From an uncultured Armatimonadota bacterium (GTDB taxonomy: Bacteria > Armatimonadota > Fimbriimonadia > Fimbriimonadales > Fimbriimonadaceae): a DNA stretch of 64,000 nucleotides. The notes beneath the pieces were generated by a model. That model saw only the letters and a list, made by a program, of their open reading frames with translations. It was not told the DNA's origin and did not search any database. Positions 1-8,904 of this stretch are shown here, piece after piece. How positions within the stretch are numbered: the first letter of the stretch is position 1; each line of letters begins with the position of its first letter. The stretch covers positions 62,001 through 126,000 of the forward strand of contig CAIVDU010000010.1 in the NCBI GenBank assembly GCA_903904815.1. The letters are read 5' to 3'. The position numbers were made by a program, and so were the translations under genes.

Positions 1-1629
1 ATTCATGCTTGTGACGAGGTGGCAACGGGTAAGTACACTATTTGGAGTGGCCTTACTGTTGACTTGCTTCAGGTTAACTCAAATCAATTGAGCGCACTGG
101 GGGGCGAGGCAAAGAACGCCTTTCTGGAACTTCACCACCTTCCGTATGTGGCAATTTGTGATCGCGCGAGGGGTACTCAGTGGACGGGCAAACTCCTGGC
201 TGCCTGGGTTGAGATCGCCCATGACCCGGCCGGATGGGAAACTCTACGAGCCGCGATGCGCGGATTTGCCATGCTACGGGCATTACAATCTCTGCGCTTG
301 GCTGGAGATGGTTCCTCGCAAACAACTGGGCTGTCGGAACTGATCCGTGTTCATCGCGACCATGTTAAGAAGCGCGTTGAATGGCACATGAACCATAACC
401 ATGTGCTTTTCGAATTAGCACTGGTTCCGTTATTCAGTCATGCACTGGGAGACCCTTCCGCCGCAGAAGAAGGGTTACTTTTCGAAAGGGAACTCATCAA
501 GCAAACGGATCCTGATGGATACCATTGTGAGTTATCCTCAATGTATCACTTTGAGATGACTCTCATGGCGGCACTGTATGCCGCTCATCGAGGCGGATCA
601 CCTGAATTCCTCAAGCGCTTCCGACAGATGGTGCACCATCTGCGATCTTTGCTCAGAGTAGATCCTGATCTGCCCGTCATTGGAGACTCCTTTAGGGATA
701 ACTTTCTCAACATTACAGGAAAGCACGTCCTACAGATTGCCGATTGGCTAGAGGGTGGGATCGACTCTGACTCTTTGCCGCCGACCGCTAAGTGGGTTGT
801 ACAGGGTGGTTCGCCAATTTCCATATTGGGAGAGGGTCTTCCGGACTTTGAGAACCCGACCGACTTCGCTGGGCATCACCTTTTTAAGACAGAAACGGGG
901 GCAGAGGTGTGCTTCGTGTGTGGCCCGGTCGCCTATTTTCCCAAGGCAGGGCATGCACATCCGCACATGCTTCAAGTGCTTCTGACTCATGGGGACGAGC
1001 TCGTTTTTCTCGATCCCGGCACCTACTCTTATGACGGAAAACTTGCGCGTAAGTATTTCACCGCGACTAGGGCTCACAACACGATTGAGGTTGGCGGAAT
1101 TTCTCAGTTTGATCGCGATGGTGCGTGGAACGTTACTCGCCTTGGATCGGCAAGGTTAATTGCAACGTCGGCCACAGATGGAAGAATTGCTTGGGTTGGA
1201 GAGTTTACAAATGAGTATCCGGGAATAGGAACGGTGGTCCACCGACGGCTGGTAGCAGCTGGCGGAGATGCGCTTGTGGTTCTCGATGCAATTACCAGCC
1301 AAGTTCCTTGTTCGAAGATAGCAACTTGGCAGCTCGGTCAGACCATTGGTGTCGCTGACTCTACTTCTTCAGAATGCAGTCTCGCCATTGCAAACCGAAG
1401 ATTTCGCTTCCTCACCGGGGGAGATGCGGATGGCATGAGAGTAAAGCGCGGCTGGTTTTCTCCGGATCGAGGCGTGCGTCTTCGCCCTTGGAAGTTAGGC
1501 ATCAAGAGTGGAGTGGAGACGCGAACTGTATTTGCAATGGGGCTACTGCCGGAAGAAATGCCAGGCGGCCTTGAGTCCGCCATCACGGTACTTGTCCCTC
1601 CCCACTTGGCCAGTCTTCTGGAAATATAG
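1..1629 (+). CDS. heparinase II/III-family polysaccharide lyase (5' partial)
   Basis: Probably a secreted or periplasmic lyase that cleaves uronic-acid-containing polysaccharide by beta-elimination; the exact substrate cannot be read from sequence. The reading frame is open to the first base of the window, so the N-terminus is missing. A GTG at 19 is the first possible start inside the window but is unlikely to be the real one. The first ~220 visible residues look like the alpha-helical toroid domain (NHNHVLFELAL, DGYHCELSSMYHFEM). The second half looks like the heparinase II/III C-terminal beta-sandwich, with the family block around GHAHPHMLQVLL and FLDPGTYSYDG and then RAHNTIEVGG. It sits directly upstream of the glycosyltransferase/AlgD group, where lyases often edit or release the polymer made by the locus. 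The family is fairly sure; the substrate is unknown. Confidence 0.85.
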   Translation: MHACDEVATGKYTIWSGLTVDLLQVNSNQLSALGGEAKNAFLELHHLPYVAICDRARGTQWTGKLLAAWVEIAHDPAGWETLRAAMRGFAMLRALQSLRLAGDGSSQTTGLSELIRVHRDHVKKRVEWHMNHNHVLFELALVPLFSHALGDPSAAEEGLLFERELIKQTDPDGYHCELSSMYHFEMTLMAALYAAHRGGSPEFLKRFRQMVHHLRSLLRVDPDLPVIGDSFRDNFLNITGKHVLQIADWLEGGIDSDSLPPTAKWVVQGGSPISILGEGLPDFENPTDFAGHHLFKTETGAEVCFVCGPVAYFPKAGHAHPHMLQVLLTHGDELVFLDPGTYSYDGKLARKYFTATRAHNTIEVGGISQFDRDGAWNVTRLGSARLIATSATDGRIAWVGEFTNEYPGIGTVVHRRLVAAGGDALVVLDAITSQVPCSKIATWQLGQTIGVADSTSSECSLAIANRRFRFLTGGDADGMRVKRGWFSPDRGVRLRPWKLGIKSGVETRTVFAMGLLPEEMPGGLESAITVLVPPHLASLLEI

Positions 1630-2255
1630 GGGCGGTTTGAGAACGCAATTCGGTGAACAGACATGCTGAGTTTCTGCTGTCTCGAATTTCTCCGAGTAAT
1701 CTCAAATCTCCACGGATAATTAACAAACTTTACCACCGCGTACATTATCGTAGGCTTTTGTTCAAACAGAGCTTAAGTAAACCGAAGCCAGAAATACTTG
1801 TGGCTGTAATTCGCTTTCGATGCAGTGCTTTGCAATGGCTAACGACTTGCCGGCAATGTTTACGTGAACTCCAGAAGGCCAACAGAGCATTATCACGGTT
1901 GATCAGGTCTATGAACCTGGGTTAACTTACAGAAGTCGTATCCAACCCATTCAGATCTTCAGCATTTTTGCCGAGGTATTGATTCGAAGATGTATGTCGG
2001 TTAAAATCGTCTTCGTTTGCGGCCGAACGATCGAATAGAAGACTACTTGGGATTGCCCTGCTGGTGGAAAAGGTTTTCACAAGACGCGCCCTGTCTGACT
2101 TCATTTATAGAAGTGCCGATTGGGAGCGGGGTGGCTTCCCAATTCTAAAACTTGATGAGGTAAGATCGGCCACCCGACGATGACGTCCGATTGTTTTCTT
2201 ATTCCAACTGCTGAGAATCGGTCTCGTCAATATTCTTAAGCTATAGAGCGTCCTA
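1630..2255. other. 626-bp non-coding gap, AT-rich
   Basis: No convincing gene. Short open frames exist on both strands (90 codons or fewer) but none has family resemblance or a good ribosome binding site. I see no strong hairpin-plus-T terminator. The stretch presumably holds the promoter of the glycosyltransferase at 2256, but no good -35/-10 pair stands out. Confidence 0.5.
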
Positions 2256-3416
2256 ATGGGAGATACAACCGTGAGTTCCTCGTCCAGCACAAAAGCAAAA
2301 TCTGAACGTGCGCTGAAAGTCGTAGTAGTTGAACCGAAGGGAGATGGCGGACTTTGCCACTATAGTTACAATCTTTGTCGCGCCTTGGCTGACTATGGTT
2401 GCGAAGTACATCTGATCACTGGCGCACCTTACGAACTTGCTCAATTCCCCAAGAACTTCAAGGTTCACGAGTATAACCTTCGGTCCGTCTCCGGTCTTCG
2501 TGCAAGTTGGAAGTGCCTCAAAGCCCTTCGACCGGATATCGTCCATCAGCAGGGAACGAATCTCCACCCGCTGTTCGAATGGGTCTACATGTGGGCGAGT
2601 CGGTTGTACTCGGGCGCGGCATACGTGTATACCTGTCATCTTGCCATTCCGCATGAGATCAAAGCTCGCGAAATGCCATTCGTTGGCTATAAGTTGCGTT
2701 CTGCTGAGGCGATCATTGTTCACTCAGATCGGACTGCGGACGAAGCGAAGCAGCATTTTAACGTTAGGGCAGATCATCTCCACGTGATTCCTCACGGAGA
2801 CTATCGATTCTTTAGGGGACTCGGTGATTTGGGCAAGGGTGTTCCTTTCACCAAGGTCGAAGGGACGAAAGATATTTTGTTTTTTGGAGCCGTTCGGCAG
2901 TACAAGGGGCTCATGTTCCTCATCGAGGCTATTGGTAAGATGAGGCAAAAGGGGCTACCCGTCCGCCTCATGGTCGTCGGTAAGGAGCGCGATGATTGGC
3001 CGGAATACGTCGCCGCAATGGAGAAGTGGGGCGTTAAGGATTCAACCCTTTTAAACCTCGCCTATATCGACATGGAAGACGTTCCTGGATTCTTCGAATT
3101 TGCAGATTGCTCCTGCTTGCCGTATCTCGATGGTTCCGAGAGCGGTGTTCTTCAACTTGCGGATGCATTCGACAAACCTATTGTCGCGACGGAAACAGGT
3201 GGAAACGCCGAGGCCTTCGAAGAGGGACTGATTCAGGGTTTAGTTCCACCAAAAGACTCGGATGCTCTGGCCAAAGAGTTGGAGAGGGTGCTCTTCGAAG
3301 AGAGCTTCGATGAGTTCCTCGCGAAGAAGGCAGCGAGGGGTTCAGGCAAGCGTGCGTGGCCGGGAATCGCAATCAAAACTGTTGATTTGTATAATCTAAT
3401 CCGTAAACAGCGTTGA
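2256..3416 (+). CDS. GT4-family glycosyltransferase
   Basis: A cytoplasmic or membrane-associated retaining glycosyltransferase (GT-B fold, glycosyltransferase group 1) of 386 residues, presumably adding one sugar to a lipid-linked repeat unit. The N-terminal Rossmann half starts after a ~20-residue Ser/Lys-rich tail (KVVVVEPKGDGGLCHYSYN). The C-terminal half carries the donor-binding region: ILFFGAVRQYKG at ~205-216, then YLDGSESGVLQLADAFDKP with the acidic residues that hold the nucleotide sugar, then ATETGGNAEAF. The ATG at 2256 has no strong Shine-Dalgarno sequence. Neighbours are a lyase and sugar-nucleotide enzymes. Donor and acceptor cannot be assigned. Confidence 0.88.
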   Translation: MGDTTVSSSSSTKAKSERALKVVVVEPKGDGGLCHYSYNLCRALADYGCEVHLITGAPYELAQFPKNFKVHEYNLRSVSGLRASWKCLKALRPDIVHQQGTNLHPLFEWVYMWASRLYSGAAYVYTCHLAIPHEIKAREMPFVGYKLRSAEAIIVHSDRTADEAKQHFNVRADHLHVIPHGDYRFFRGLGDLGKGVPFTKVEGTKDILFFGAVRQYKGLMFLIEAIGKMRQKGLPVRLMVVGKERDDWPEYVAAMEKWGVKDSTLLNLAYIDMEDVPGFFEFADCSCLPYLDGSESGVLQLADAFDKPIVATETGGNAEAFEEGLIQGLVPPKDSDALAKELERVLFEESFDEFLAKKAARGSGKRAWPGIAIKTVDLYNLIRKQR

Positions 3417-3773
3417 CGGTGCTGAAATAACTGCGTTTGTCAGAATTTATTCCAGTGTAACGCGTAAACTACCGAGTTAGCGTCTTAGCCAGTGTTGAAT
3501 CGGTGCTATTAAGATATATAGAGTTGGCCACGGCTTTGATGAACTATCTGCTTGAGGTTTGAAGGATCACGGGGTATTTTGCTTGCGCTACAGCGGATTT
3601 TAACCGTGTACTGAATTGGGAGATCGACTGGGCCCCTGAGCTTTTAGATCGTACTGATTGGTGGCTGTTAAGGTTAATATCGTTAGCAGCATGGCTTTGC
3701 TCCTTTGGTGGGCTTAACTGTGAGTGTTAGAAGGGTTTCGTTTGGGTAATCTGGTCTGGAGGAGTTAGGTTTT
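3417..3773. other. 357-bp non-coding gap with a possible promoter
   Basis: No gene seen. A possible sigma70-type promoter is TTGAAT at 3495-3500 and TATAGA at 3517-3522 with a 16-bp spacer. It would give a leader of ~240 nt before the epimerase at 3774. The match is modest and the area is AT-rich, so this is a weak call. Confidence 0.35.
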
Positions 3774-4850
3774 ATGGGAAATCATCTGGTTACTGGTGGG
3801 TGTGGATTTGTCGGGCGTCATCTTATTAACAAGATCATTAAGGATGGCGACAGTGCATGGGTCGTTGACGACTTGTCGACGGGAAAGCACCCGGACCTGT
3901 GGCTGAAGGATGGCTTTGACAAAGTCGATACGTCGGGACTTGTCTCGGTCTATCGCCGCGATTCTCAGTCGATCACCTTCATCAACGCAGATGCTCTACC
4001 GGTCTTCTTGACGGAGACGTCTGCCACTCGACCGAGTCCTGACTTGGAAAACGTCAAGTTGCCCGACTTCGACATCGTTTTTCACTTAGCTTCGATCGTC
4101 GGCGGAAGAATGATGATCGATGGTGATCCGCTCAAGGTTGGAATCGACCTCGGAATTGACGCTGCAATGTTCCTCTGGGCTTCTCGTCCAGATCGCAAGA
4201 GCCGGATCGGCCGGATCATGTACGCGTCCTCCAGCGCGGCCTATCCCGTCCACCTTCAGAGCGAGGGAACCCACATAGCACTGGAAGAAAAGTTTATTTC
4301 TTTTGACGAAAATCTCGGAATGCCTGACATGACCTACGGCTGGAGCAAGCTAACCGGCGAGTTCCTTTCCCGAATGGCCCACGAGCGATATGGAATGCAT
4401 GTGGGCTGTATTCGGCCGTTCTCCGGCTACGGTGAGGACCAGGATCTTACATATCCAACGCCGGCAATTGCGCGAAGAATTGCGCTGCGGGAGAATCCAG
4501 TTGAAGTTTGGGGCACCGGTGACCAGGGTCGAGACTTCATCCATATCGATGATTGCGTAGATGCTATGTACGTCATTCTGGACAACGTTAAAAATGGAGA
4601 AGGAATTAATGTTGGAACTGGCCGACTAACGTCCTTCAATGAAATGATCCAGACTTATGCAAAGATTGCCGGATATGAACCAACGATAAAGCGATTGCTT
4701 GATAAGCCAGTTGGAGTCCAGTCACGGTTCGCGATCGTAGACAAGATAAAGGGTTGGGGATGGGAACCTAAGATTTCCCTGGAAGAAGGGCTTACTCGCG
4801 TTCTTCGGTATCAGGAGCAGGCTCTGGCGGACGCAGCAGCGAAAGGTTAA
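3774..4850 (+). CDS. NAD-dependent epimerase/dehydratase (extended SDR)
   Basis: A cytoplasmic sugar-nucleotide epimerase or dehydratase of 358 residues. The NAD-binding motif TGGCGFVGRH lies near residues 7-16. The catalytic Ser block is YASSSAAYP, and the Tyr/Lys pair is in TYGWSKLTGE. The typical late motifs WGTGDQGRDFIHIDD and INVGTGR are present. The start ATG at 3774 has a Shine-Dalgarno sequence (GGAGTTAGG) just upstream. The spacing between the NAD motif and the DIVFHLAS strand is longer than in classic UDP-glucose 4-epimerases, so the substrate could be UDP- or GDP-linked. It lies 71 bp upstream of the AlgD-like dehydrogenase, which suggests one pathway. Fold sure; substrate unknown. 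Confidence 0.88.
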   Translation: MGNHLVTGGCGFVGRHLINKIIKDGDSAWVVDDLSTGKHPDLWLKDGFDKVDTSGLVSVYRRDSQSITFINADALPVFLTETSATRPSPDLENVKLPDFDIVFHLASIVGGRMMIDGDPLKVGIDLGIDAAMFLWASRPDRKSRIGRIMYASSSAAYPVHLQSEGTHIALEEKFISFDENLGMPDMTYGWSKLTGEFLSRMAHERYGMHVGCIRPFSGYGEDQDLTYPTPAIARRIALRENPVEVWGTGDQGRDFIHIDDCVDAMYVILDNVKNGEGINVGTGRLTSFNEMIQTYAKIAGYEPTIKRLLDKPVGVQSRFAIVDKIKGWGWEPKISLEEGLTRVLRYQEQALADAAAKG

Positions 4851-4921
4851 CGAACGCGACTCGCGGTGAAGCCTTGCCTAACGATCAGCGAGTCGCGCTT
4901 CATTATTCCGGTAATACAGCT

Positions 4922-6247
4922 ATGAAAGTTGCTATTTTTGGTCTTGGATATGTTGGAACCGTGTCGGCCGCTTGTCTGGCGAAACTCGGGCATGAAATCA
5001 TCGGGGTTGACGTCTCTAGTGTCAAAGTCGATCAAATTAATGCGGGCGCGAGTCCAATCGTTGAAGCTGGATTGGCTGAGCTGATTTCGGTGGCCCAGTC
5101 GGCGGGAAGGTTAAAAGCGACGACGAACGTTTTTGATGCCGTGCGCTGGGCCGACGTGAGTCTGATTTGTGTTGGGACTCCCAGCCGGCCAAATGGCAGT
5201 TTGGACACCGCTTATGCCCAGAAGGTGATTTCGGACATCGGTTCCGCGTTAAAGGAGAGTACATCTCGACACACCGTCATCGTCCGAAGCACACTGCTTC
5301 CAGGAACCACGGTTGGAGTATTACAGCCAATTTTGGAAGAAGCTTTAGGGCGAGCTTGTGGCGGCAATGTCGGCTTAGCCTACAATCCCGAATTTCTACG
5401 AGAAGGAAGTGCGGTCAAAGACTTCGACGAGCCTCCTTTCACGGTCGTCGGCGGCATTGACGAGGCAAGTATCTCGGATGCGGCGGCCGTTTATGATGGA
5501 GTCAAAGCCCCCATCAATCGCGTCGACATTCCGGAAGCGGAAATGATCAAATATGCGTGCAATGCCTTTCACGCCGTGAAGATCGTTTTTGCCAATGAGA
5601 TTGGCAACTTTGCAAAGGCACATGGGGTTGACAGTCACGTTGTAATGGACATGGTCTGCCAGGACAGGAAGCTTAACCTTTCGTCTTACTACATGAAATC
5701 AGGGTTTGCCTACGGGGGGTCCTGCCTGCCGAAGGACGTTCGAGCAATCTTGTTTGGAGCTCGTGACCACGATATTTCGCTACCGATGCTCGAAAGCCTA
5801 TCGCATAGTAACGAGCTGCAGATTCACCGAGCGGTAAGAATGGTGTTGGCGCAGAAGAAGAGGAAGGTTGCCGTTCTTGGTTTCAGCTTTAAGGCTGGCA
5901 CCGACGATCTCCGAGAGAGTCCCACGGTCGAAATGATTGAGGCGCTCCTCGGCAAGGGATGCGACTTGCGGTTGTACGACAAAAATGTAAGTTGGGCGAA
6001 ACTTATGGGTGCCAACAAGGCATACATTGAGTCGGTGATTCCTCACATTTCAAACCTCATGGTTCCCGATATCAACGAGGCATTGGCTCACGCAGAAGTG
6101 GTTGTCATTGGAAACAACAGTGAGGAGTTCGCTCCGGCTTTGCAAACAACCAGAGACAAGGTGGTCATCGACCTTGTAAGGTTACGTGGGCTGGATCAGA
6201 CTTGGCTCGAACAAATGGGCGAGCATTATCAAGGCATCTGCTGGTAG
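4922..6247 (+). CDS. algD: GDP-mannose 6-dehydrogenase-like (AlgD type) UDP/GDP-sugar dehydrogenase
   Basis: Oxidises the C6 of a nucleotide sugar twice with NAD+ to give a nucleotide uronic acid; by similarity GDP-mannose to GDP-mannuronate. The protein starts with the NAD fold GLGYVGT at residues 7-13. The catalytic Cys falls at residue 268 in GGSCLPKD, the position used by Pseudomonas AlgD. The central helix region (KYACNAFHAVKIVFANEIG, then VMDMVCQDRKLNLSSYYM) reads closer to AlgD than to UDP-glucose 6-dehydrogenase. I chose the ATG at 4922 because the family begins MKVAIFGLGYVG; the frame is open upstream to 4874. A ManC-type GDP-mannose synthase is encoded at 20905-21972, which supports the GDP-mannose reading. 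UDP-glucose dehydrogenase is the alternative. Confidence 0.85.
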   Translation: MKVAIFGLGYVGTVSAACLAKLGHEIIGVDVSSVKVDQINAGASPIVEAGLAELISVAQSAGRLKATTNVFDAVRWADVSLICVGTPSRPNGSLDTAYAQKVISDIGSALKESTSRHTVIVRSTLLPGTTVGVLQPILEEALGRACGGNVGLAYNPEFLREGSAVKDFDEPPFTVVGGIDEASISDAAAVYDGVKAPINRVDIPEAEMIKYACNAFHAVKIVFANEIGNFAKAHGVDSHVVMDMVCQDRKLNLSSYYMKSGFAYGGSCLPKDVRAILFGARDHDISLPMLESLSHSNELQIHRAVRMVLAQKKRKVAVLGFSFKAGTDDLRESPTVEMIEALLGKGCDLRLYDKNVSWAKLMGANKAYIESVIPHISNLMVPDINEALAHAEVVVIGNNSEEFAPALQTTRDKVVIDLVRLRGLDQTWLEQMGEHYQGICW

Positions 6248-6256
6248 GGGACCTAT

Positions 6257-7486
6257 TTGCGCATTCTCATCATTACACAGATTTTTTTGCCCGAAATGGG
6301 AGCGTTAGCGAACCGGATGTATCCGTTTGTTCGCGAGTTGGTAAACCAGGGCCATGAAGTTATCGTGGCCACAGGAATGCCGAATTATCCTGCGGGCGAA
6401 GTCTTCGAGGGATACCGCGGGAAGAAGGCCATGAGGGAGCAAATGGACGGGTTCGTCGTCGAACGCACTCACTATTTCACTGCCCCAAGGAATGAATCAA
6501 AGGTTTCTCAACTTAAGAGTTACCTCTCGTTCCTTCCTGCCGTCTATCGGAGCGCGTTGCGAGCTGGGCGGTGTGATGTTGTATTCGTGACTTCACCCCC
6601 AATCTTTCCTGCCGTTCCGGCCATGATGTTGGCTAAGAAGTGGAAGGCGAAGCTCGTATTTGACATTCGCGATCTGTGGCCTGACGAGATCGTGGCTGTG
6701 GGCGCCGCCAAAGAAGGGTCAAAGCCGGTTCAAATCGTCCGCAAGATTGAACGCAGGGTTTATAAGATGGCTGACGTCGTGTCCTGCACGACCCATGCTT
6801 TCATTGACACCGTTTGCGAACGTGGTGTGGATCGATCCAAGACAATATTGACTCCGAACGGTGCGGACCTCGAGATTTTCTACAAGCGCGAACCTCATAA
6901 CGAATTTGTTGCCGAGTATGAATTCGGGGATCGGTTTGTCGTCATGTACTCCGGACTTCTCGGGATCAAACATGGACTAGAAACGATTCTTGAAGCAGCC
7001 AAGCATTTGAAGGGTGAGAAAGAAATCGTTTTCTTTCTTCGTGGCAACGGACCCAGAAAGCAGGCGCTGTTTGATCAAGCTGCCGAGATGGGCCTCGATA
7101 ATGTCATTTTTGGCGGTGAGAAGCCGATGGATCAACTGCCTTACCTTATTTCGCGGGCCGACGTTTGTGTCACAAATCTGCTTCCCGATGCTTATCTCGA
7201 AAAAATCATCTCAGTCAAGATATTTGAGTATATGGCCTGTGAAAAGCCTGTCGTGGCGGCGTTGGCTGGTGAGAGCGCGAAGGTTATCCAAGACTCCAAT
7301 AGCGGCATCGTCGTTCCCGCCGGAGATGGCAAAGCCATGGCCGACGCCATTCTAACCTTATACCGGGACCCGAACCTACGAACGGACATGGGGCTCCGTG
7401 GCCGCGCCCACGTCGAGGAGAACTATTCCCGGGTCACAATTGCTAAGCGCCTTGCCACCACGTTGGGCAATCTGGCGAAATCTTAG
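6257..7486 (+). CDS. GT4 glycosyltransferase, WbuB/WcaI-like
   Basis: Glycosyltransferase of 409 residues resembling the WbuB/colanic-acid WcaI branch of GT4. It opens with RILIITQIFLPEMGALANR, has the characteristic FDIRDLWPDEIVAVGA near residues 134-149, and ends with the donor-binding region IFEYMACEKPVVAA. The start is TTG at 6257, nine bases after the algD-like stop, so the two are almost certainly co-transcribed. A strong intrinsic terminator follows at 7497-7527, closing this transcription unit. In the family these enzymes add N-acetylated amino sugars or fucose-like residues; the substrate here is not readable. Confidence 0.9.
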   Translation: MRILIITQIFLPEMGALANRMYPFVRELVNQGHEVIVATGMPNYPAGEVFEGYRGKKAMREQMDGFVVERTHYFTAPRNESKVSQLKSYLSFLPAVYRSALRAGRCDVVFVTSPPIFPAVPAMMLAKKWKAKLVFDIRDLWPDEIVAVGAAKEGSKPVQIVRKIERRVYKMADVVSCTTHAFIDTVCERGVDRSKTILTPNGADLEIFYKREPHNEFVAEYEFGDRFVVMYSGLLGIKHGLETILEAAKHLKGEKEIVFFLRGNGPRKQALFDQAAEMGLDNVIFGGEKPMDQLPYLISRADVCVTNLLPDAYLEKIISVKIFEYMACEKPVVAALAGESAKVIQDSNSGIVVPAGDGKAMADAILTLYRDPNLRTDMGLRGRAHVEENYSRVTIAKRLATTLGNLAKS

Positions 7487-7496
7487 TTGGTGCCGT

Positions 7497-7527
7497 CTGC
7501 CCAGGAATATGCCTGGGCAGGTTTTTT
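7497..7527 (+). terminator. intrinsic terminator of the GT/algD unit
   Basis: Perfect 9-bp stem CTGCCCAGG (7497-7505) and CCTGGGCAG (7512-7520) with a 6-nt loop, followed by six T at 7522-7527. It lies 11 bases after the glycosyltransferase stop and abuts the stop codon of the convergent lipoprotein gene. Confidence 0.92.
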
Positions 7528-8678
7528 CAGTGTGACTTTTTTAGGTGTAACGACGTTAGTCCCTGATACGTTGCGCCGACGGATGAACCGGAGCGTCCTG
7601 ACGAGGAACTCCAATACGTGGAAGCTCCGACTGAATCCGAACTCCAAATTTGAGTCGATGGGCCCCCATTGGTAGCCATTACAAACACTCCCGAACCTCC
7701 TGGCTGGCTTGGATCCAACGCCACGTAAGAGAGTCTGGTTCCGTCGCCGCTGAAGGAAGCTCCAAAGGTGCTTCTCGTTGTGCTCGTGGTTATTCGAGTC
7801 ACGACCTTATTTGAGAGCGTCATCGTGTACAGGTCGAAGGGAGCCGAGCCTGCGGGGTCACTTCGATTCGATGAAAACACGATCTGGGTACCGTCCTTTT
7901 TGAACTGCGGATACAGATCCACTGACTGACCATTAGTCATTATCGTAGTGGCTCCACCAGCTATGGAAATTGTGCCCAGGAATTCCCCGGAGTTCGTTGG
8001 TGCGCTGAAGACGATCGTCTGTCCATCTGGACTAAGCGAAGCTGTGTCGGCCGCCGTCAGGCTCCGTGGGAGCCCGCCTGCAGTGGACACTGTATATAAG
8101 GACGAGAGACCATTTGCGTCGGCTATAAAAACGACCGTCGAGCCGTCCGGAGTGACTTGGAGCATCGATACTCCGTCGAATTGGGGTGAAACCAGTTCGG
8201 TCGCCCCTCTAGCCGACAGTGTTTGGTTTGTGTAGATTCCAATACGCGTCCCATTCGGACTGTAAGTGAATACGAACGAGTTCCTTGAACTCGGATTCAC
8301 GATGGCCGCTCCGAACCCATTTGGAAGGGTTCCAAGCACAGACAAAGTGGAACCAGAGGGCGAGATGGCACAAAGAGTTTCGTTCGAGTTTGTATTGTCG
8401 GCGAAGTAGATCGTGTCCGGAGCGAGGTAACCCACACCTGAAGTTAGGCTTGTCGATCCAGCGGAAGATCCTCCAGCGGTTCCGGGGACGTTTCCGGAGG
8501 TGGACGAAGTCGAAGTACCGGTGACGCCAGAAGAGTTTGTTGATCCTGGCGTTTGGATCGATGAGGATGCAGAACCTCCTCCTCCCCCACATCCGATTAA
8601 GATTGCGGTGAGCAGAGTCGCGAAAGTTGCCCACAAGACTGGAATCCTAGGTGCTGGTACCAATGCCCTGACATTCAT
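7527..8678 (-). CDS. TolB-like beta-propeller lipoprotein
   Basis: Predicted lipoprotein of 383 residues. The start is placed at 8678 (MNVRALVPAPRIPVLW) because this gives a signal peptide ending in the lipobox LIGC followed by a Gly run; the frame continues upstream to 8720. A Gly/Ser/Thr-rich linker of ~60 residues follows. The rest holds PD40/WD40-like propeller blades with repeated SPDG-type motifs: SPDGQTIVFSAP, KKDGTQIVFSSNR and SGDGTRLSYVAL. Such propellers bind proteins or glycans at the envelope. It is transcribed divergently from the beta-helix gene at 8905 and converges on the terminator of the glycosyltransferase unit. Function beyond an envelope-bound propeller cannot be stated. 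Confidence 0.8.
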   Translation of the reverse strand: MNVRALVPAPRIPVLWATFATLLTAILIGCGGGGGSASSSIQTPGSTNSSGVTGTSTSSTSGNVPGTAGGSSAGSTSLTSGVGYLAPDTIYFADNTNSNETLCAISPSGSTLSVLGTLPNGFGAAIVNPSSRNSFVFTYSPNGTRIGIYTNQTLSARGATELVSPQFDGVSMLQVTPDGSTVVFIADANGLSSLYTVSTAGGLPRSLTAADTASLSPDGQTIVFSAPTNSGEFLGTISIAGGATTIMTNGQSVDLYPQFKKDGTQIVFSSNRSDPAGSAPFDLYTMTLSNKVVTRITTSTTRSTFGASFSGDGTRLSYVALDPSQPGGSGVFVMATNGGPSTQIWSSDSVGASTYWSSSSGRSGSSVGATYQGLTSLHLKKSH

Positions 8679-8904
8679 ACGGTAATTCTCGGCGGCCAAA
8701 CTGCAGGATCGTAGATGCATTGTCCAAATCCGACCGATGCGCCCCGCAAAAAGATAGGCCTTCAGGGAAGCTTGCCGGTGGTAGTAGTGCTGGAATTGAA
8801 TTCACCCCTCAGCAGTACGGGCACGCACTCCATGAATGAAAAGGAATAAGCCTGTCATAAGCGGCACGACTCGACCGGAGTCGATTGCCAGACGGAGGCA
8901 GATG

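Noticed and set aside
8700-8800. Possible cyclic-di-GMP riboswitch-like sequence upstream of the beta-helix gene
   Set aside because: A few GCAAA and CCGGTGG words resemble the class I aptamer, but I could not fold the required two helices around them.
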